Below, piece after piece: positions 34,212 to 43,342 of a DNA stretch of 43,342 nt. The position numbers and the translations under genes were made by a program. The stretch is taken from positions 1-43,342 of the forward strand of contig JAKPEE010000078.1 in assembly GCA_029552125.1 (NCBI GenBank), in the 5' to 3' direction. This DNA is from Bacillota bacterium. Lineage in GTDB: Bacteria; Bacillota; Dethiobacteria; DTU022. Every line of letters begins with the position of its first letter. Position 1 is the first letter of the stretch. Under the pieces are notes generated by a model, which was not told the origin of the DNA, ran no database searches, and worked only from the letters and a program-made list of their open reading frames with translations.

Positions 34212-35546
34212 TTGCTAAGCCGGAAAAATAAAGTTAGCAGCATGGTGCAATGGCTCTACCCCGGCTTGAAAGTAAAAAGATGGCTGTTGCTGTCGGCCTG
34301 CGGCCTGGCAGCCATGCTGGTAGGATTCGCCCTGCTTATGGGTCCTGGTTTGCAGAGCCTTACCGAAAAAATCTATGCGCCGTTGCTGATTCATCTCCAG
34401 AATAGACTTTACCAAACTTTGCTCCTCTGTGCCGGCCTTTTGATGTTGTTATTTGGCCTGCAAAAAACCGCCGCTGCGGTAAAGGAAGTCCTGGCCCGCC
34501 ATCAAACGAGGCCGCTTATTGACGTCCTCTTTACCAGGCGCTTCCTGGAAAAGGGGCCCCGCATTGTCGTTATCGGCGGAGGCACCGGGCTGTCGATCTT
34601 ACTGAAGGGCTTAAAAGAATACACCTGCAACCTTACCGCCGTAGTTACTGTGACCGATGACGGCGGCAGCTCAGGGCGCCTGCGGGGGGAACTGGGTATC
34701 CTCCCTCCGGGGGACATCCGTTCCTGCTTGCTGGCCCTCGCCGATACCGAACCGCTCATGGAAAAGCTGTTTCAGCATCGCTTCACCGGCGGCACCGGCC
34801 TGGAGGGACACAGCTTCGGCAACCTGTTTATTGCGGCCATGACCGAAATGTTCGGCTTCCAGGAGGCGGTTAAGCTGTTTGGCCAGGTTCTGGCTATCCG
34901 CGGACAGGTGTTCCCGGTAACCCTGGAGATGGTTCAGCTTGTATCCGAGGATCTTGAAGGCCGCCGCTTTTGCGGGCAATCTATAGTTTACCAGGGAAAA
35001 GGCCCCTTAAGGCGGGTTTTCCTCGATCCTCCCTCGGTAAAACCGCTTCCTGAAGTTCTGGCGGCCATTGGGGCAGCGGATGCAGTAGTTCTCGGCCCGG
35101 GAAGCCTTTTCACCAGCGTTATACCCAACCTGCTGGTGGAAGGAGTAGTTGAAGCCATCCGGAATTCACGTGCCATGGTTTTTTATGTCTGTAATGTTAT
35201 GACCCAGCCGGGAGAAACTACAGGGTTTACCGCCGCCGACCATGTGCAGGCGCTGCTGGATCATGGGATGACGGGGTTGATTGATTGCATTATCGTAAAT
35301 TCGGATTTGGCTGTGCCCCGGGACAAACTGGAACCTTTTTTGCAAAAAGGTTCGGTACCGGTCCGCCCTGACTATAAACGGCTGCAGCAGCAGGCCAGCC
35401 GCTTAATCAACGGCTCTTTTATTAATCATAATATGCCCACCCGCCATCATGGAGAGCGCCTGGCCCAGGTTATTGTGGAGCAAACCCTGGCGTATGCCGG
35501 GAGACGGAGGACCAAAGCTGCCATGAGTCAGTTTAAAACCGTTTAA
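34212..35546 (+). CDS. yvcK: YvcK-type gluconeogenesis factor with N-terminal membrane segments
   Basis: A 444-residue member of the YvcK/CofD-like family, needed for growth on gluconeogenic carbon and for cell shape in Bacillus; family members bind UDP-sugars. The core begins at RIVVIGGGTGLSILLKGLK, followed by TDDGGSSGRLRGELG and GTGLEGHSFGNLFIAAMTEM. About 115 residues precede the core. They include two hydrophobic segments (LLLSACGLAAMLVGFALLM and LLLCAGLLMLLFGL), so this version is membrane-anchored, a form found in many Clostridia. TTG 34212 is preferred because GGGAGGA (34197-34203) precedes it; ATG 34242 is the alternative. Confidence 0.92.
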   Translation: MLSRKNKVSSMVQWLYPGLKVKRWLLLSACGLAAMLVGFALLMGPGLQSLTEKIYAPLLIHLQNRLYQTLLLCAGLLMLLFGLQKTAAAVKEVLARHQTRPLIDVLFTRRFLEKGPRIVVIGGGTGLSILLKGLKEYTCNLTAVVTVTDDGGSSGRLRGELGILPPGDIRSCLLALADTEPLMEKLFQHRFTGGTGLEGHSFGNLFIAAMTEMFGFQEAVKLFGQVLAIRGQVFPVTLEMVQLVSEDLEGRRFCGQSIVYQGKGPLRRVFLDPPSVKPLPEVLAAIGAADAVVLGPGSLFTSVIPNLLVEGVVEAIRNSRAMVFYVCNVMTQPGETTGFTAADHVQALLDHGMTGLIDCIIVNSDLAVPRDKLEPFLQKGSVPVRPDYKRLQQQASRLINGSFINHNMPTRHHGERLAQVIVEQTLAYAGRRRTKAAMSQFKTV

Positions 35547-35654
35547 CATCCATATTCGCCGCCAACTGGAACGGCTGGCGAAAGAACATCGTTACCGGTG
35601 AATCTTCAGAAATAAGTGGCTGGAATTGCGGCCGTAAAGACCGGGGGTGTTGGT

Positions 35655-36620
35655 ATGTCCTTTGCCCGGCAGGTAAAAGAGGAATTGGCCCGTTATGTGG
35701 AAAAGCGTAGCTGCTGTAGCTCCTGGGAGTTGACGGCATTTCTGCTCTTGAAGGGCTACCTCTCGATCCGCGAAGGCAAACAAACCCTGGTGGTGCAGAC
35801 TGACTATAACTATATCGCCCGCCGCCTGTTCAGCCTGTTAAAGGCAGCAGGGATTGAATCACCGGTAGTAGTCCTGCGGCAGGAGCATAGGCCGGGGATA
35901 AACCGCTACCTGGTGCTGGTGGCCGGGTCTGACCGGGTTGAAGCGCTGCTGCTTAATCTAGGCCTTAAAGAATCCGGGCAGGCCAATCATCTTTCGCGGG
36001 ATGCTCAAATAACCCCGCAGAAACATTGTTGCCGAAGGGCTTTTCTGAGGGGGGCTTTTTTGGCCGCAGGGTCTGTCAGCGTATCCAGACGATCCGGCTA
36101 TCATCTGGAAATTAATTGCAGCTACGAGGAAGATGCTGCCTCCTTACGGGATTGCCTGGTCTTCTTTGCCCTTAAACCGTTTCTTCGCCGGCGCCGCAGC
36201 AGCTACTCTCTCTACTTTAAAGATGCGGAGGCTATCGCCGACTTTTTGCGTATTGTCGGGGCAAGCAACTCCCTGCTTAACCTGGAAAATATCCGGGTAA
36301 TAAAAAGTATGCGCAACCAGGTAAACAGGCTGGTAAATTGTGACACGGCCAATGTTCAAAAAATAGTGAACTCAGCCCAGCAACAGCTACAGCAAATTGA
36401 GATCATCGAAAACTTTATCGGTTTAAACAACTTGCCGCACTCCTTGCGACAGGCAGCACAGCTGCGATGCCGCTTTCCCGAAGCTTCGCTAAAAGAGTTG
36501 GGGTTGATGCTTAATCCTCCAGTAGGAAAATCGGGAATGAACCACCGCTTCAGACAGTTGGAGCGAATTGCCGCTGAATGCCATAAACGGGAAAACAATT
36601 TTCGGGGGCCTGTTGAATAA
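35655..36620 (+). CDS. whiA: WhiA, sporulation/division regulator
   Basis: A 321-residue DNA-binding protein that combines a LAGLIDADG homing-endonuclease-like fold with a C-terminal helix-turn-helix. It begins MSFARQVKEELARY. The motif KHCCRRAFLRGAFLAAGSVS marks the first LAGLIDADG-like helix. The end FPEASLKELGLMLNPPVGKSGMNHRFRQLERI, seen in two blocks, is the WhiA helix-turn-helix. WhiA controls sporulation septation in Streptomyces and links to division in Bacillus. ATG 35655 follows GGGGGTG. The 108 bases before it contain no other feature I can identify. Confidence 0.95.
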   Translation: MSFARQVKEELARYVEKRSCCSSWELTAFLLLKGYLSIREGKQTLVVQTDYNYIARRLFSLLKAAGIESPVVVLRQEHRPGINRYLVLVAGSDRVEALLLNLGLKESGQANHLSRDAQITPQKHCCRRAFLRGAFLAAGSVSVSRRSGYHLEINCSYEEDAASLRDCLVFFALKPFLRRRRSSYSLYFKDAEAIADFLRIVGASNSLLNLENIRVIKSMRNQVNRLVNCDTANVQKIVNSAQQQLQQIEIIENFIGLNNLPHSLRQAAQLRCRFPEASLKELGLMLNPPVGKSGMNHRFRQLERIAAECHKRENNFRGPVE

Positions 36621-36724
36621 TATAATCTTAAAGGGCTATTGAAACACACCGGTATTCACTTGGGTGATGACAGTTGCAGGAATTATGCAGAAGAATGTCG
36701 AAATAAGTGACCGGGATGTGAATT

Positions 36725-38146
36725 ATGATGAAATTAGATTTTCAGCTTAAATTGGAACAAACACAAAAATTAATTATTACACCGGAACTGAAGCTGGCTA
36801 TTACCCTGCTGCAGTACTCGGCTTTAGAGCTGGTTGATTACATCCAGGAAGAGCTGCTCAATAACCCGGTCCTGGAAATACGCGACCCTGAGGATGAAGC
36901 TAAAGACAACGAAATAAGGCAGGAGCTGCCGGAGGTCCGTTCGGACAGCCAGCCGGAGGACGGCGGTTTTTCCTGGGAAGAGTATTTCCGGGATGTTGAC
37001 TGGTCCGCCGTGGAAAAAAACGCCTTCCAGTCCACGGAGGAATCGCCTTCCATTGAAAATTATGCCGGAGAAACCGGCTCCATGCTGGAAGACCTTCTAT
37101 GTCAGCTGCGCCTGATGAGGCTGCCGCCCCGTGAATATAGCATGGCCGCTTTTCTCGTCGGCAATCTCGACCAAAATGGATATTTACACGGCGATTTGGA
37201 CGAACTGGCCCAATCCCTGGGGGTAACGGAACAAGAGCTGACCGAGGTCCTGCTTACGGTGGTCCAGCGTCTTGAGCCGGTCGGGATCGGCAGCCGCAAT
37301 CTTCAAGAATGCCTTTTACTCCAGCTTAAGAATTTTGAAAATCCGCCGGAGCTGGCCGTCCAAATTGTTAAATACTTTCTTCCGGCTGCCGCTGACGGAC
37401 GTTTCCGCCATATCGCCTCCCGCCTGAACTGTGATATTAAAGAGGTGCAAAAGGCTGTTGATTTTATTCGCACTTTAAATCCCAAGCCGGGTAGCATCTA
37501 CGGTGCAGGAGACGAACCGCGCTATATTATTCCCGATATTATTGTGGAAAAGGTAGTCCAGGAGTACGTGGTTATCGTCAACGATTCGGCTACTCCGCAG
37601 TTGACGATCAGCCCTTTTTACCAGAAACTGCTGCAGTCCGGAAACAGCGATGAAGCTCTATCTTCTTATATTAAAGGCAGATTCGATAAAGCGCTCTGGC
37701 TTATCCGCAGCATTGAGCAGCGCCGTTTAACCTTGTATAAAGTGGCCCAGCAAATTGTGGAAATCCAGCAACCTTTTTTGGAGCACGGCATTAAGCAGTT
37801 AAAACCCCTGACCTTGCGGGAAGTAGCACAGCGTGTAGGAGTACATGAATCAACGGTAAGCCGCGCCACCAACAATAAGTATCTTCAGACACCCCGGGGC
37901 CTTTTCCCCATGAAATTTTTCTTTTCCAGCGGGCTTACCGGCGAATGCGGCGAAGGTTTTTCCTCGCACTGCATTAAAACTCTCCTGCGTGAAATGATTG
38001 ACCGGGAAGACAGCCAAAATCCCAGAAGCGATCAACAGTTGAAAGAGCTGTTCGAGCAAAGAGGGGTAACTATTTCCCGCCGCACCGTAGCGAAATACCG
38101 GGAGGAGCTAGCCATTCCCCCTTCCTACAAAAGGCGCCGGCATTAA
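36725..38146 (+). CDS. rpoN: RNA polymerase sigma-54 factor
   Basis: A 473-residue sigma-54, which directs transcription from -24/-12 promoters and needs enhancer-binding AAA+ activators. Region I (residues 1-50) is Gln/Leu-rich and contacts the activator (LEQTQKLIITPELKLAITLL). An acidic region II lies around 55-115. The C-terminal part has the helix-turn-helix (LREVAQRVGVHESTVSRA) and the RpoN box (SRRTVAKYREEL) that reads the -24 element. ATG 36725 is followed by a second ATG and preceded by a weak GGGATG site. TATAAT at 36621-36626 is a possible -10 for it. No activator gene is in the window. Confidence 0.95.
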   Translation: MMKLDFQLKLEQTQKLIITPELKLAITLLQYSALELVDYIQEELLNNPVLEIRDPEDEAKDNEIRQELPEVRSDSQPEDGGFSWEEYFRDVDWSAVEKNAFQSTEESPSIENYAGETGSMLEDLLCQLRLMRLPPREYSMAAFLVGNLDQNGYLHGDLDELAQSLGVTEQELTEVLLTVVQRLEPVGIGSRNLQECLLLQLKNFENPPELAVQIVKYFLPAAADGRFRHIASRLNCDIKEVQKAVDFIRTLNPKPGSIYGAGDEPRYIIPDIIVEKVVQEYVVIVNDSATPQLTISPFYQKLLQSGNSDEALSSYIKGRFDKALWLIRSIEQRRLTLYKVAQQIVEIQQPFLEHGIKQLKPLTLREVAQRVGVHESTVSRATNNKYLQTPRGLFPMKFFFSSGLTGECGEGFSSHCIKTLLREMIDREDSQNPRSDQQLKELFEQRGVTISRRTVAKYREELAIPPSYKRRRH

Positions 38147-38173
38147 AGGTTTTCTGTCTGGCCGTGATTCTAC

Positions 38174-38193
38174 CGCCCTGGGGCGTTTTTTTT
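38174..38193 (+). terminator. Terminator after rpoN
   Basis: CGCC (38174-38177) pairs with GGCG (38182-38185) across a CTGG loop and is followed by eight T residues (38186-38193). The stem is short but GC-only and the U-tract is long. Confidence 0.6.
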
Positions 38194-38268
38194 ATGCCTT
38201 TTCAGGGATAAGGCGAAAGGCAGGCGGAAAAATAAAAGGGGCGCCTCGGCTTCCCGCTGGCAATTTTA

Positions 38269-38277
38269 TGATAAAAT
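38269..38277 (+). promoter_or_regulatory. Candidate extended -10 promoter of the glycolytic operon
   Basis: TGATAAAAT has a -10 of TAAAAT at 38272-38277 with the TGn extension. It lies between the rpoN terminator and the pgk start. No convincing -35 is seen. Confidence 0.4.
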
Positions 38278-38320
38278 AGAGCTGCCGGGGTTGAAAAAAA
38301 CATCTATGGTGGTGATGGCC

Positions 38321-39502
38321 ATGGCAAAAAAGAGCGTTAGAGATGTTGAAGTGAAAGGCAAGAGAATCCTGGTTCGGGTTGATTTCAATGTGCCCCTGGA
38401 AAGAGGGGAGGTCAAGGATGATACCCGGATCCGGGCAGCGCTGCCCACAATTAGATACCTGCTGGAGCGAGGTGCCAGAATCATTTTGATTTCCCACCTG
38501 GGGCGCCCCAAGGGAGAAGTTAAAGCTGACTTGCGCCTCGATCCCGTAGGCAGGAGACTGGCGGCGTTGCTTAATCAGCCGGTTAAAAAGCTCGATCAGG
38601 CGGTAGGCGATACGGTCACCTCCGCGGTGGCCGCCCTAAAGGAAGGAGAAATAATACTCCTGGAGAATATCCGCTTTGAGAAAGGCGAAGAGAAAAATGA
38701 TCCAGCCCTGTCGCAGCAACTGGCCCGGCTGGCCGATCTATACGTTAATGATGCGTTCGGAACAGCCCACCGGGCTCATGCCTCCACAGCCGGCGTGGCT
38801 GCACATATTCCGGCAGTAGCAGGCCTGCTGATGATTAAGGAAATCGAAACCCTATCCCGCTGTATTGACAACCCTGGCCGCCCTCTGGTGGTTATACTGG
38901 GAGGAGCTAAAGTTTCAGATAAAATTAATGTCATCCGCCGTTTTCTGCAACTGGCCGACCGGCTGCTCATAGGCGGCGGGATGGCCAATACTTTTTTGGC
39001 GGCCCGGGGATGTTCCATGGGAGATTCGCTGGTTGAAACCGAGCGCATTGCGGAAGCGCGCCAGCTTATGGAGGAAAGCAAGCTAAACCGTTGTGAAATC
39101 ATGCTGCCTGAAGACCTGGTAGTTACCCGGGAAATAAAAGAGGAAAGCCCCTTTAATATTGTCAGCGGCGGTGCAGTGGAAGAAGGCTGGAAAGCGGTGG
39201 ACCTGGGACCGGAGACAGCCAGCCGCTACAGCCGCGCCGTGGCCGAAGCGAAAATGGTCGTTTGGAACGGGCCGCTGGGAGTATGCGAAGTGCCTCCTTT
39301 TGATCGGGGAACTGAAATCGTGGCCCGGGCGGTTGCCCAGAGTGAAGCTTTTTCTGTGGTCGGCGGTGGCGATATTGTGGCCGCCCTGGAATCACTGGGG
39401 CTAACCGATAAGATTAATTTTATCTCCACCGGTGGAGGGGCTACGCTGGAGTTTTGGGAAGGCAAAGAGCTGCCAGGGATTGCCGTTCTTCAGGATAAAT
39501 AG
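38321..39502 (+). CDS. pgk: Phosphoglycerate kinase
   Basis: Reversibly transfers the acyl phosphate of 1,3-bisphosphoglycerate to ADP. The 393-residue length is standard. The N-terminal domain has RVDFNVPLERGEVKDDTRI and the substrate-binding SHLGRPKGE. The C-terminal domain has the nucleotide site VVILGGAKVSDKI and the closing STGGGATLEFWEGKELPG. ATG 38321 gives the family N-terminus MAKKSVRDVEVKGKRI. ATG 38306, ATG 38315 or TTG 38291 would add short non-conserved leaders. tpiA follows after 23 bases. Confidence 0.96.
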   Translation: MAKKSVRDVEVKGKRILVRVDFNVPLERGEVKDDTRIRAALPTIRYLLERGARIILISHLGRPKGEVKADLRLDPVGRRLAALLNQPVKKLDQAVGDTVTSAVAALKEGEIILLENIRFEKGEEKNDPALSQQLARLADLYVNDAFGTAHRAHASTAGVAAHIPAVAGLLMIKEIETLSRCIDNPGRPLVVILGGAKVSDKINVIRRFLQLADRLLIGGGMANTFLAARGCSMGDSLVETERIAEARQLMEESKLNRCEIMLPEDLVVTREIKEESPFNIVSGGAVEEGWKAVDLGPETASRYSRAVAEAKMVVWNGPLGVCEVPPFDRGTEIVARAVAQSEAFSVVGGGDIVAALESLGLTDKINFISTGGGATLEFWEGKELPGIAVLQDK

Positions 39503-39525
39503 AGTCGAGAAATGGAGGAGACCCT

Positions 39526-40293
39526 ATGAAACCATTAATTGCCGCCAACTGGAAGATGCATAAAACGGTTGCCGAAGCGGAAGCTTTTTGCCGCCAAATC
39601 AGGCAGATGGAAGGGCAATTCAGCGGGGTGGAAGTATTGATCTGCCCCCCTTATACCGCTTTGGCCGCTGTGCAAAAAGCCCTGCAAGGCAGTACAATCA
39701 AATTGGGAGCGCAAAATATGTTCTGGGCGGAGCGCGGCGCTTTCACCGGAGAGATCGCCCCCTCCATGCTCCGGGAATGCGGTGTAGAGTATGTCATTTT
39801 AGGCCATTCCGAGCGCCGCCATATCTTTGGCGAAGACGATTCATTAATTCGCAAAAAGCTGGCAGCCGCCCTGTCACATGGGCTTAAGCCGATCCTTTGC
39901 GTTGGCGAAACAGAAGAAGAGCGGGAAGAAGCGGCAACCGAAAGGGTACTGGAACAGCAGCTTTGCGCAGCGCTGGAAGGCCTGGATCAGGGGAAGCCTG
40001 GCGAAATAGTCATTGCCTATGAGCCGGTATGGGCCATCGGTACGGGTAAAGCCGCGGTTCCCGCTGATGCTGAAAATGCGGCTGCCTGGATCCGCCAGGT
40101 TGCGGCCCGCTACTTGCCTGAAGAAGACATGAAGGCCTTGCGGATTCAGTACGGCGGCAGCGTTACAGTTGACAATATTGCGGAGTTTATGGCTTTACCC
40201 ACGATTCAGGGTGCCCTGGTCGGCGGGGCCAGCCTGGAAGCGGCCACCTTTGGCCGGCTTGCCCTTGCCGCCGGGGAGGCGGTAAACCGTTGA
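39526..40293 (+). CDS. tpiA: Triosephosphate isomerase
   Basis: Interconverts dihydroxyacetone phosphate and glyceraldehyde 3-phosphate. The 255-residue TIM barrel has NWKMHK (active-site Asn and Lys), GHSERRH (electrophilic His), AYEPVWAIGTGKAA (catalytic Glu and flexible loop 6) and YGGSVTVDN (phosphate binding). ATG 39526 follows TGGAGGAG. Its stop overlaps the gpmI start (TTGA), so the two are translationally coupled. Confidence 0.97.
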   Translation: MKPLIAANWKMHKTVAEAEAFCRQIRQMEGQFSGVEVLICPPYTALAAVQKALQGSTIKLGAQNMFWAERGAFTGEIAPSMLRECGVEYVILGHSERRHIFGEDDSLIRKKLAAALSHGLKPILCVGETEEEREEAATERVLEQQLCAALEGLDQGKPGEIVIAYEPVWAIGTGKAAVPADAENAAAWIRQVAARYLPEEDMKALRIQYGGSVTVDNIAEFMALPTIQGALVGGASLEAATFGRLALAAGEAVNR

Positions 40294-41858
40294 AACGCGT
40301 GGCCCTGGTTATCCTGGACGGGTGGGGTTACAGCTCAGAAACGGAAGGAAACGCCATTTATCTGGCCGACACCCCCAACCTGGACCGGTTTTTTCAGGAA
40401 TACCCCCATGCTTTATTACACGCCGCCGGTGAAGCAGTAGGCCTGCCACCAGGGCAGATGGGCAATTCCGAAGTGGGTCATCTGAATATAGGCGCGGGCC
40501 GTATTGTCTACCAGGAGCTGACCCGGATCAGCCGCTCAATCCAGGGCGGTGATTTCTTTAAAAATCCTGTCTTAATCCAGGCCATGGAAAAGGCGCGCCT
40601 GCAGGGCGGTGACCTGCACCTTATCGGACTGGTTTCGGATGGAGGCGTGCACAGCCACATCGATCATCTCCTGGCCCTGCTGGAAATGGCCGGGAAGCGT
40701 AAGGTTAAGGGTACATACGTTCATGCCATTTTAGACGGGCGCGATACGCCGCCGGCCATAGCCCGGGTTTACCTGGAGCAATTGCAAGAGCATGTTCAAA
40801 AAACAGGAATAGGACAGATTGCCACGTTGTGCGGCCGTTATTACGCCATGGATCGCGATCGCCGCTGGAAGCGGATGGAAAAAGCATACCGGGCTTATGT
40901 TTACGGTGAAGGTAGAAAGGCGAATGATCCCTTGCAGGCCCTGGAGGAAGCTTACGCCCGCGGTGAAACCGATGAGTTTGTTGAACCCGTGGTTATAGTG
41001 GACGCTAACGGTAATCCCCTGGCCCGCATCAAGGAGCAAGATAGTGTCATCTTCTTTAATTTTCGTCCTGACCGGGCCCGCCAGCTCAGCCACGCCCTGA
41101 CAGATGAAGTATTCCCTCATTTTGACCGGGGCAAAAACAGGCCTTTGCCCTATTTTGTAAGCATGACTGAATATGAAAATACTCTTCCGGTTCCGGTGGC
41201 CTTCCCCCCGGAATATCTGACAGCGACCTTAGGAGAAGTATATTCCCGGCATGGCCTGGCGCAACTGCGGGTTGCTGAAACGGAAAAGTATGCTCATGTA
41301 ACATTTTTCCTCAATGGTGGACGGGAAGAACCTTTCCCCGGCGAAGAAAGGATCCTGGTTCCCTCGCCCAAGGTTTCTACCTACGATCTGCAGCCTGAAA
41401 TGAGCGCCCCGGAAGTAGCCCGCAGGGTGGTGGAAGCGCTGAGCGGCGATCACTACGCTTTAATTGTCGTTAATTTCGCCAATGCCGATATGGTAGGGCA
41501 TACCGGCAATATACAGGCGGCCATAGCAGCGGTGGAGACGATAGATCGCTGCCTGGGGGAAATCGGTTCCGCCGCCATGTCCCGCGGATGGAAGATGCTC
41601 ATCTGCGGGGACCATGGCAACGCCGAGAAGATGCAAGATCAAAGCGGCATTAATCATACCGCTCATACCGCCAACCCGGTACCGCTGTTACTACTGGGGG
41701 ATAAAGAGGCCACATTGCGCCCGGCCGGTATTCTGGCAGACCTGGCCCCAACTGTACTGGATCTGGCCGGACTGCCATGCCCCCCGGAGATGACCGGCCA
41801 AACGATGCTGGTCAGGCCCGGCGTAGAAGAGAAAATACAGCCCGGCATTTCATCTTAA
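40290..41858 (+). CDS. gpmI: 2,3-bisphosphoglycerate-independent phosphoglycerate mutase
   Basis: A manganese-dependent mutase that interconverts 3- and 2-phosphoglycerate. The 522 residues are slightly longer than the usual 510. The alkaline-phosphatase-like domain has VILDGWGYS and the nucleophile Ser in GNSEVGHLNIGAGR. The transferase domain has HAILDGRDTPP, and the C-terminal metal sites are in NFANADMVGHTG and CGDHGNAE. The proposed TTG start overlaps the tpiA stop, with GGGGAGG (40272-40278) 11 bases upstream. GTG 40299 is possible but would cut MKRVALVILDGWG short. Confidence 0.95.
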   Translation: MKRVALVILDGWGYSSETEGNAIYLADTPNLDRFFQEYPHALLHAAGEAVGLPPGQMGNSEVGHLNIGAGRIVYQELTRISRSIQGGDFFKNPVLIQAMEKARLQGGDLHLIGLVSDGGVHSHIDHLLALLEMAGKRKVKGTYVHAILDGRDTPPAIARVYLEQLQEHVQKTGIGQIATLCGRYYAMDRDRRWKRMEKAYRAYVYGEGRKANDPLQALEEAYARGETDEFVEPVVIVDANGNPLARIKEQDSVIFFNFRPDRARQLSHALTDEVFPHFDRGKNRPLPYFVSMTEYENTLPVPVAFPPEYLTATLGEVYSRHGLAQLRVAETEKYAHVTFFLNGGREEPFPGEERILVPSPKVSTYDLQPEMSAPEVARRVVEALSGDHYALIVVNFANADMVGHTGNIQAAIAAVETIDRCLGEIGSAAMSRGWKMLICGDHGNAEKMQDQSGINHTAHTANPVPLLLLGDKEATLRPAGILADLAPTVLDLAGLPCPPEMTGQTMLVRPGVEEKIQPGISS

Positions 41859-41902
41859 TTTTGTGTTGGGTCTGAATGCAGCCGCCGCGCCCGCGGAGAT
41901 GA

Positions 41903-43207
<1,305 letters not shown>

Positions 43208-43342
43208 ATTCCCAAAGTAAGTTCTACAGTGAGAAGCCAGTTGCGATAACACTGAAAAATCAATGGATTTAAGTATGAGAAATATTGAGCAAGAAATCAT
43301 TAGAGGTGAAAACTGGCCTTAAAATGGCTAAGAGTTGCTAAA

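Noticed and set aside
35547-35654. Small ORF or RNA between yvcK and whiA
   Set aside because: No start with a ribosome binding site other than that of whiA, and no stable hairpin or T-run seen.
43262-43321. 19-codon ORF after eno
   Set aside because: No ribosome binding site, very short, and no recognisable sequence; treated as non-coding.

Overview
The window is a gene-dense chromosomal segment with every recognisable gene on the + strand. It looks like a GC-richer member of the Clostridia (Firmicutes). The evidence is Gram-positive gene order (rapZ-yvcK-whiA, ftsE-ftsX-ctp-minJ-like, hpf-secA-prfB, pgk-tpiA-gpmI-eno), a SAM-I riboswitch with an intrinsic terminator before metK, strong GGAGG-type ribosome binding sites, and a CooC-type nickel ATPase typical of anaerobes that use CO dehydrogenase. 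A Moorella/Thermacetogenium/Desulfotomaculum-like host is my guess; the species cannot be fixed from the sequence. No rRNA, tRNA, CRISPR array, transposase or prophage gene was seen.

Layout. 1-700: the tail of an unknown gene, a decayed histidine-kinase remnant, a dispersed repeat and a 53-residue orphan gene ending in a terminator. 800-3900: a tightly coupled MoxR ATPase / CoxE-like VWA protein / CooC operon, probably a metallo-enzyme maturation module. 4066-9592: a phosphoribosyltransferase, fabZ, SAM riboswitch-metK, recD2 (apparently with a CTG start) and a ComF-like protein. 9591-15728: hpf behind a near-perfect sigma-H-type promoter, a degenerate nucleotidyltransferase-like protein, secA with a large insert, and prfB with a programmed +1 frameshift. 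15712-17811: a YitT-type membrane protein, a MITE-like repeat and a solitary ilvC closed by a strong terminator. 18010-23822: a division and envelope cluster (ftsE, ftsX, coiled-coil M23 peptidase, S41 peptidase, MinJ-like PDZ membrane protein). 23920-31535: a GDT1-type cation transporter and then uvrB-uvrA-uvrC. 31805-33158: a Cof-type phosphatase and an Rrf2/IscR-like Fe-S regulator. 33314-38146: rapZ-yvcK-whiA and rpoN. 38321-43207: lower glycolysis (pgk, tpiA, gpmI, eno) without gap or cggR.

Most of the window is conserved housekeeping. The points most worth following up are the MoxR-VWA-CooC module, the sigma-H-like promoter of hpf, the CTG start of recD2, the SecA insert, the cofactor-loop residues of IlvC, and the dispersed GAATTCAGAAGC-type repeats. 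No gap between genes exceeds 300 bases.
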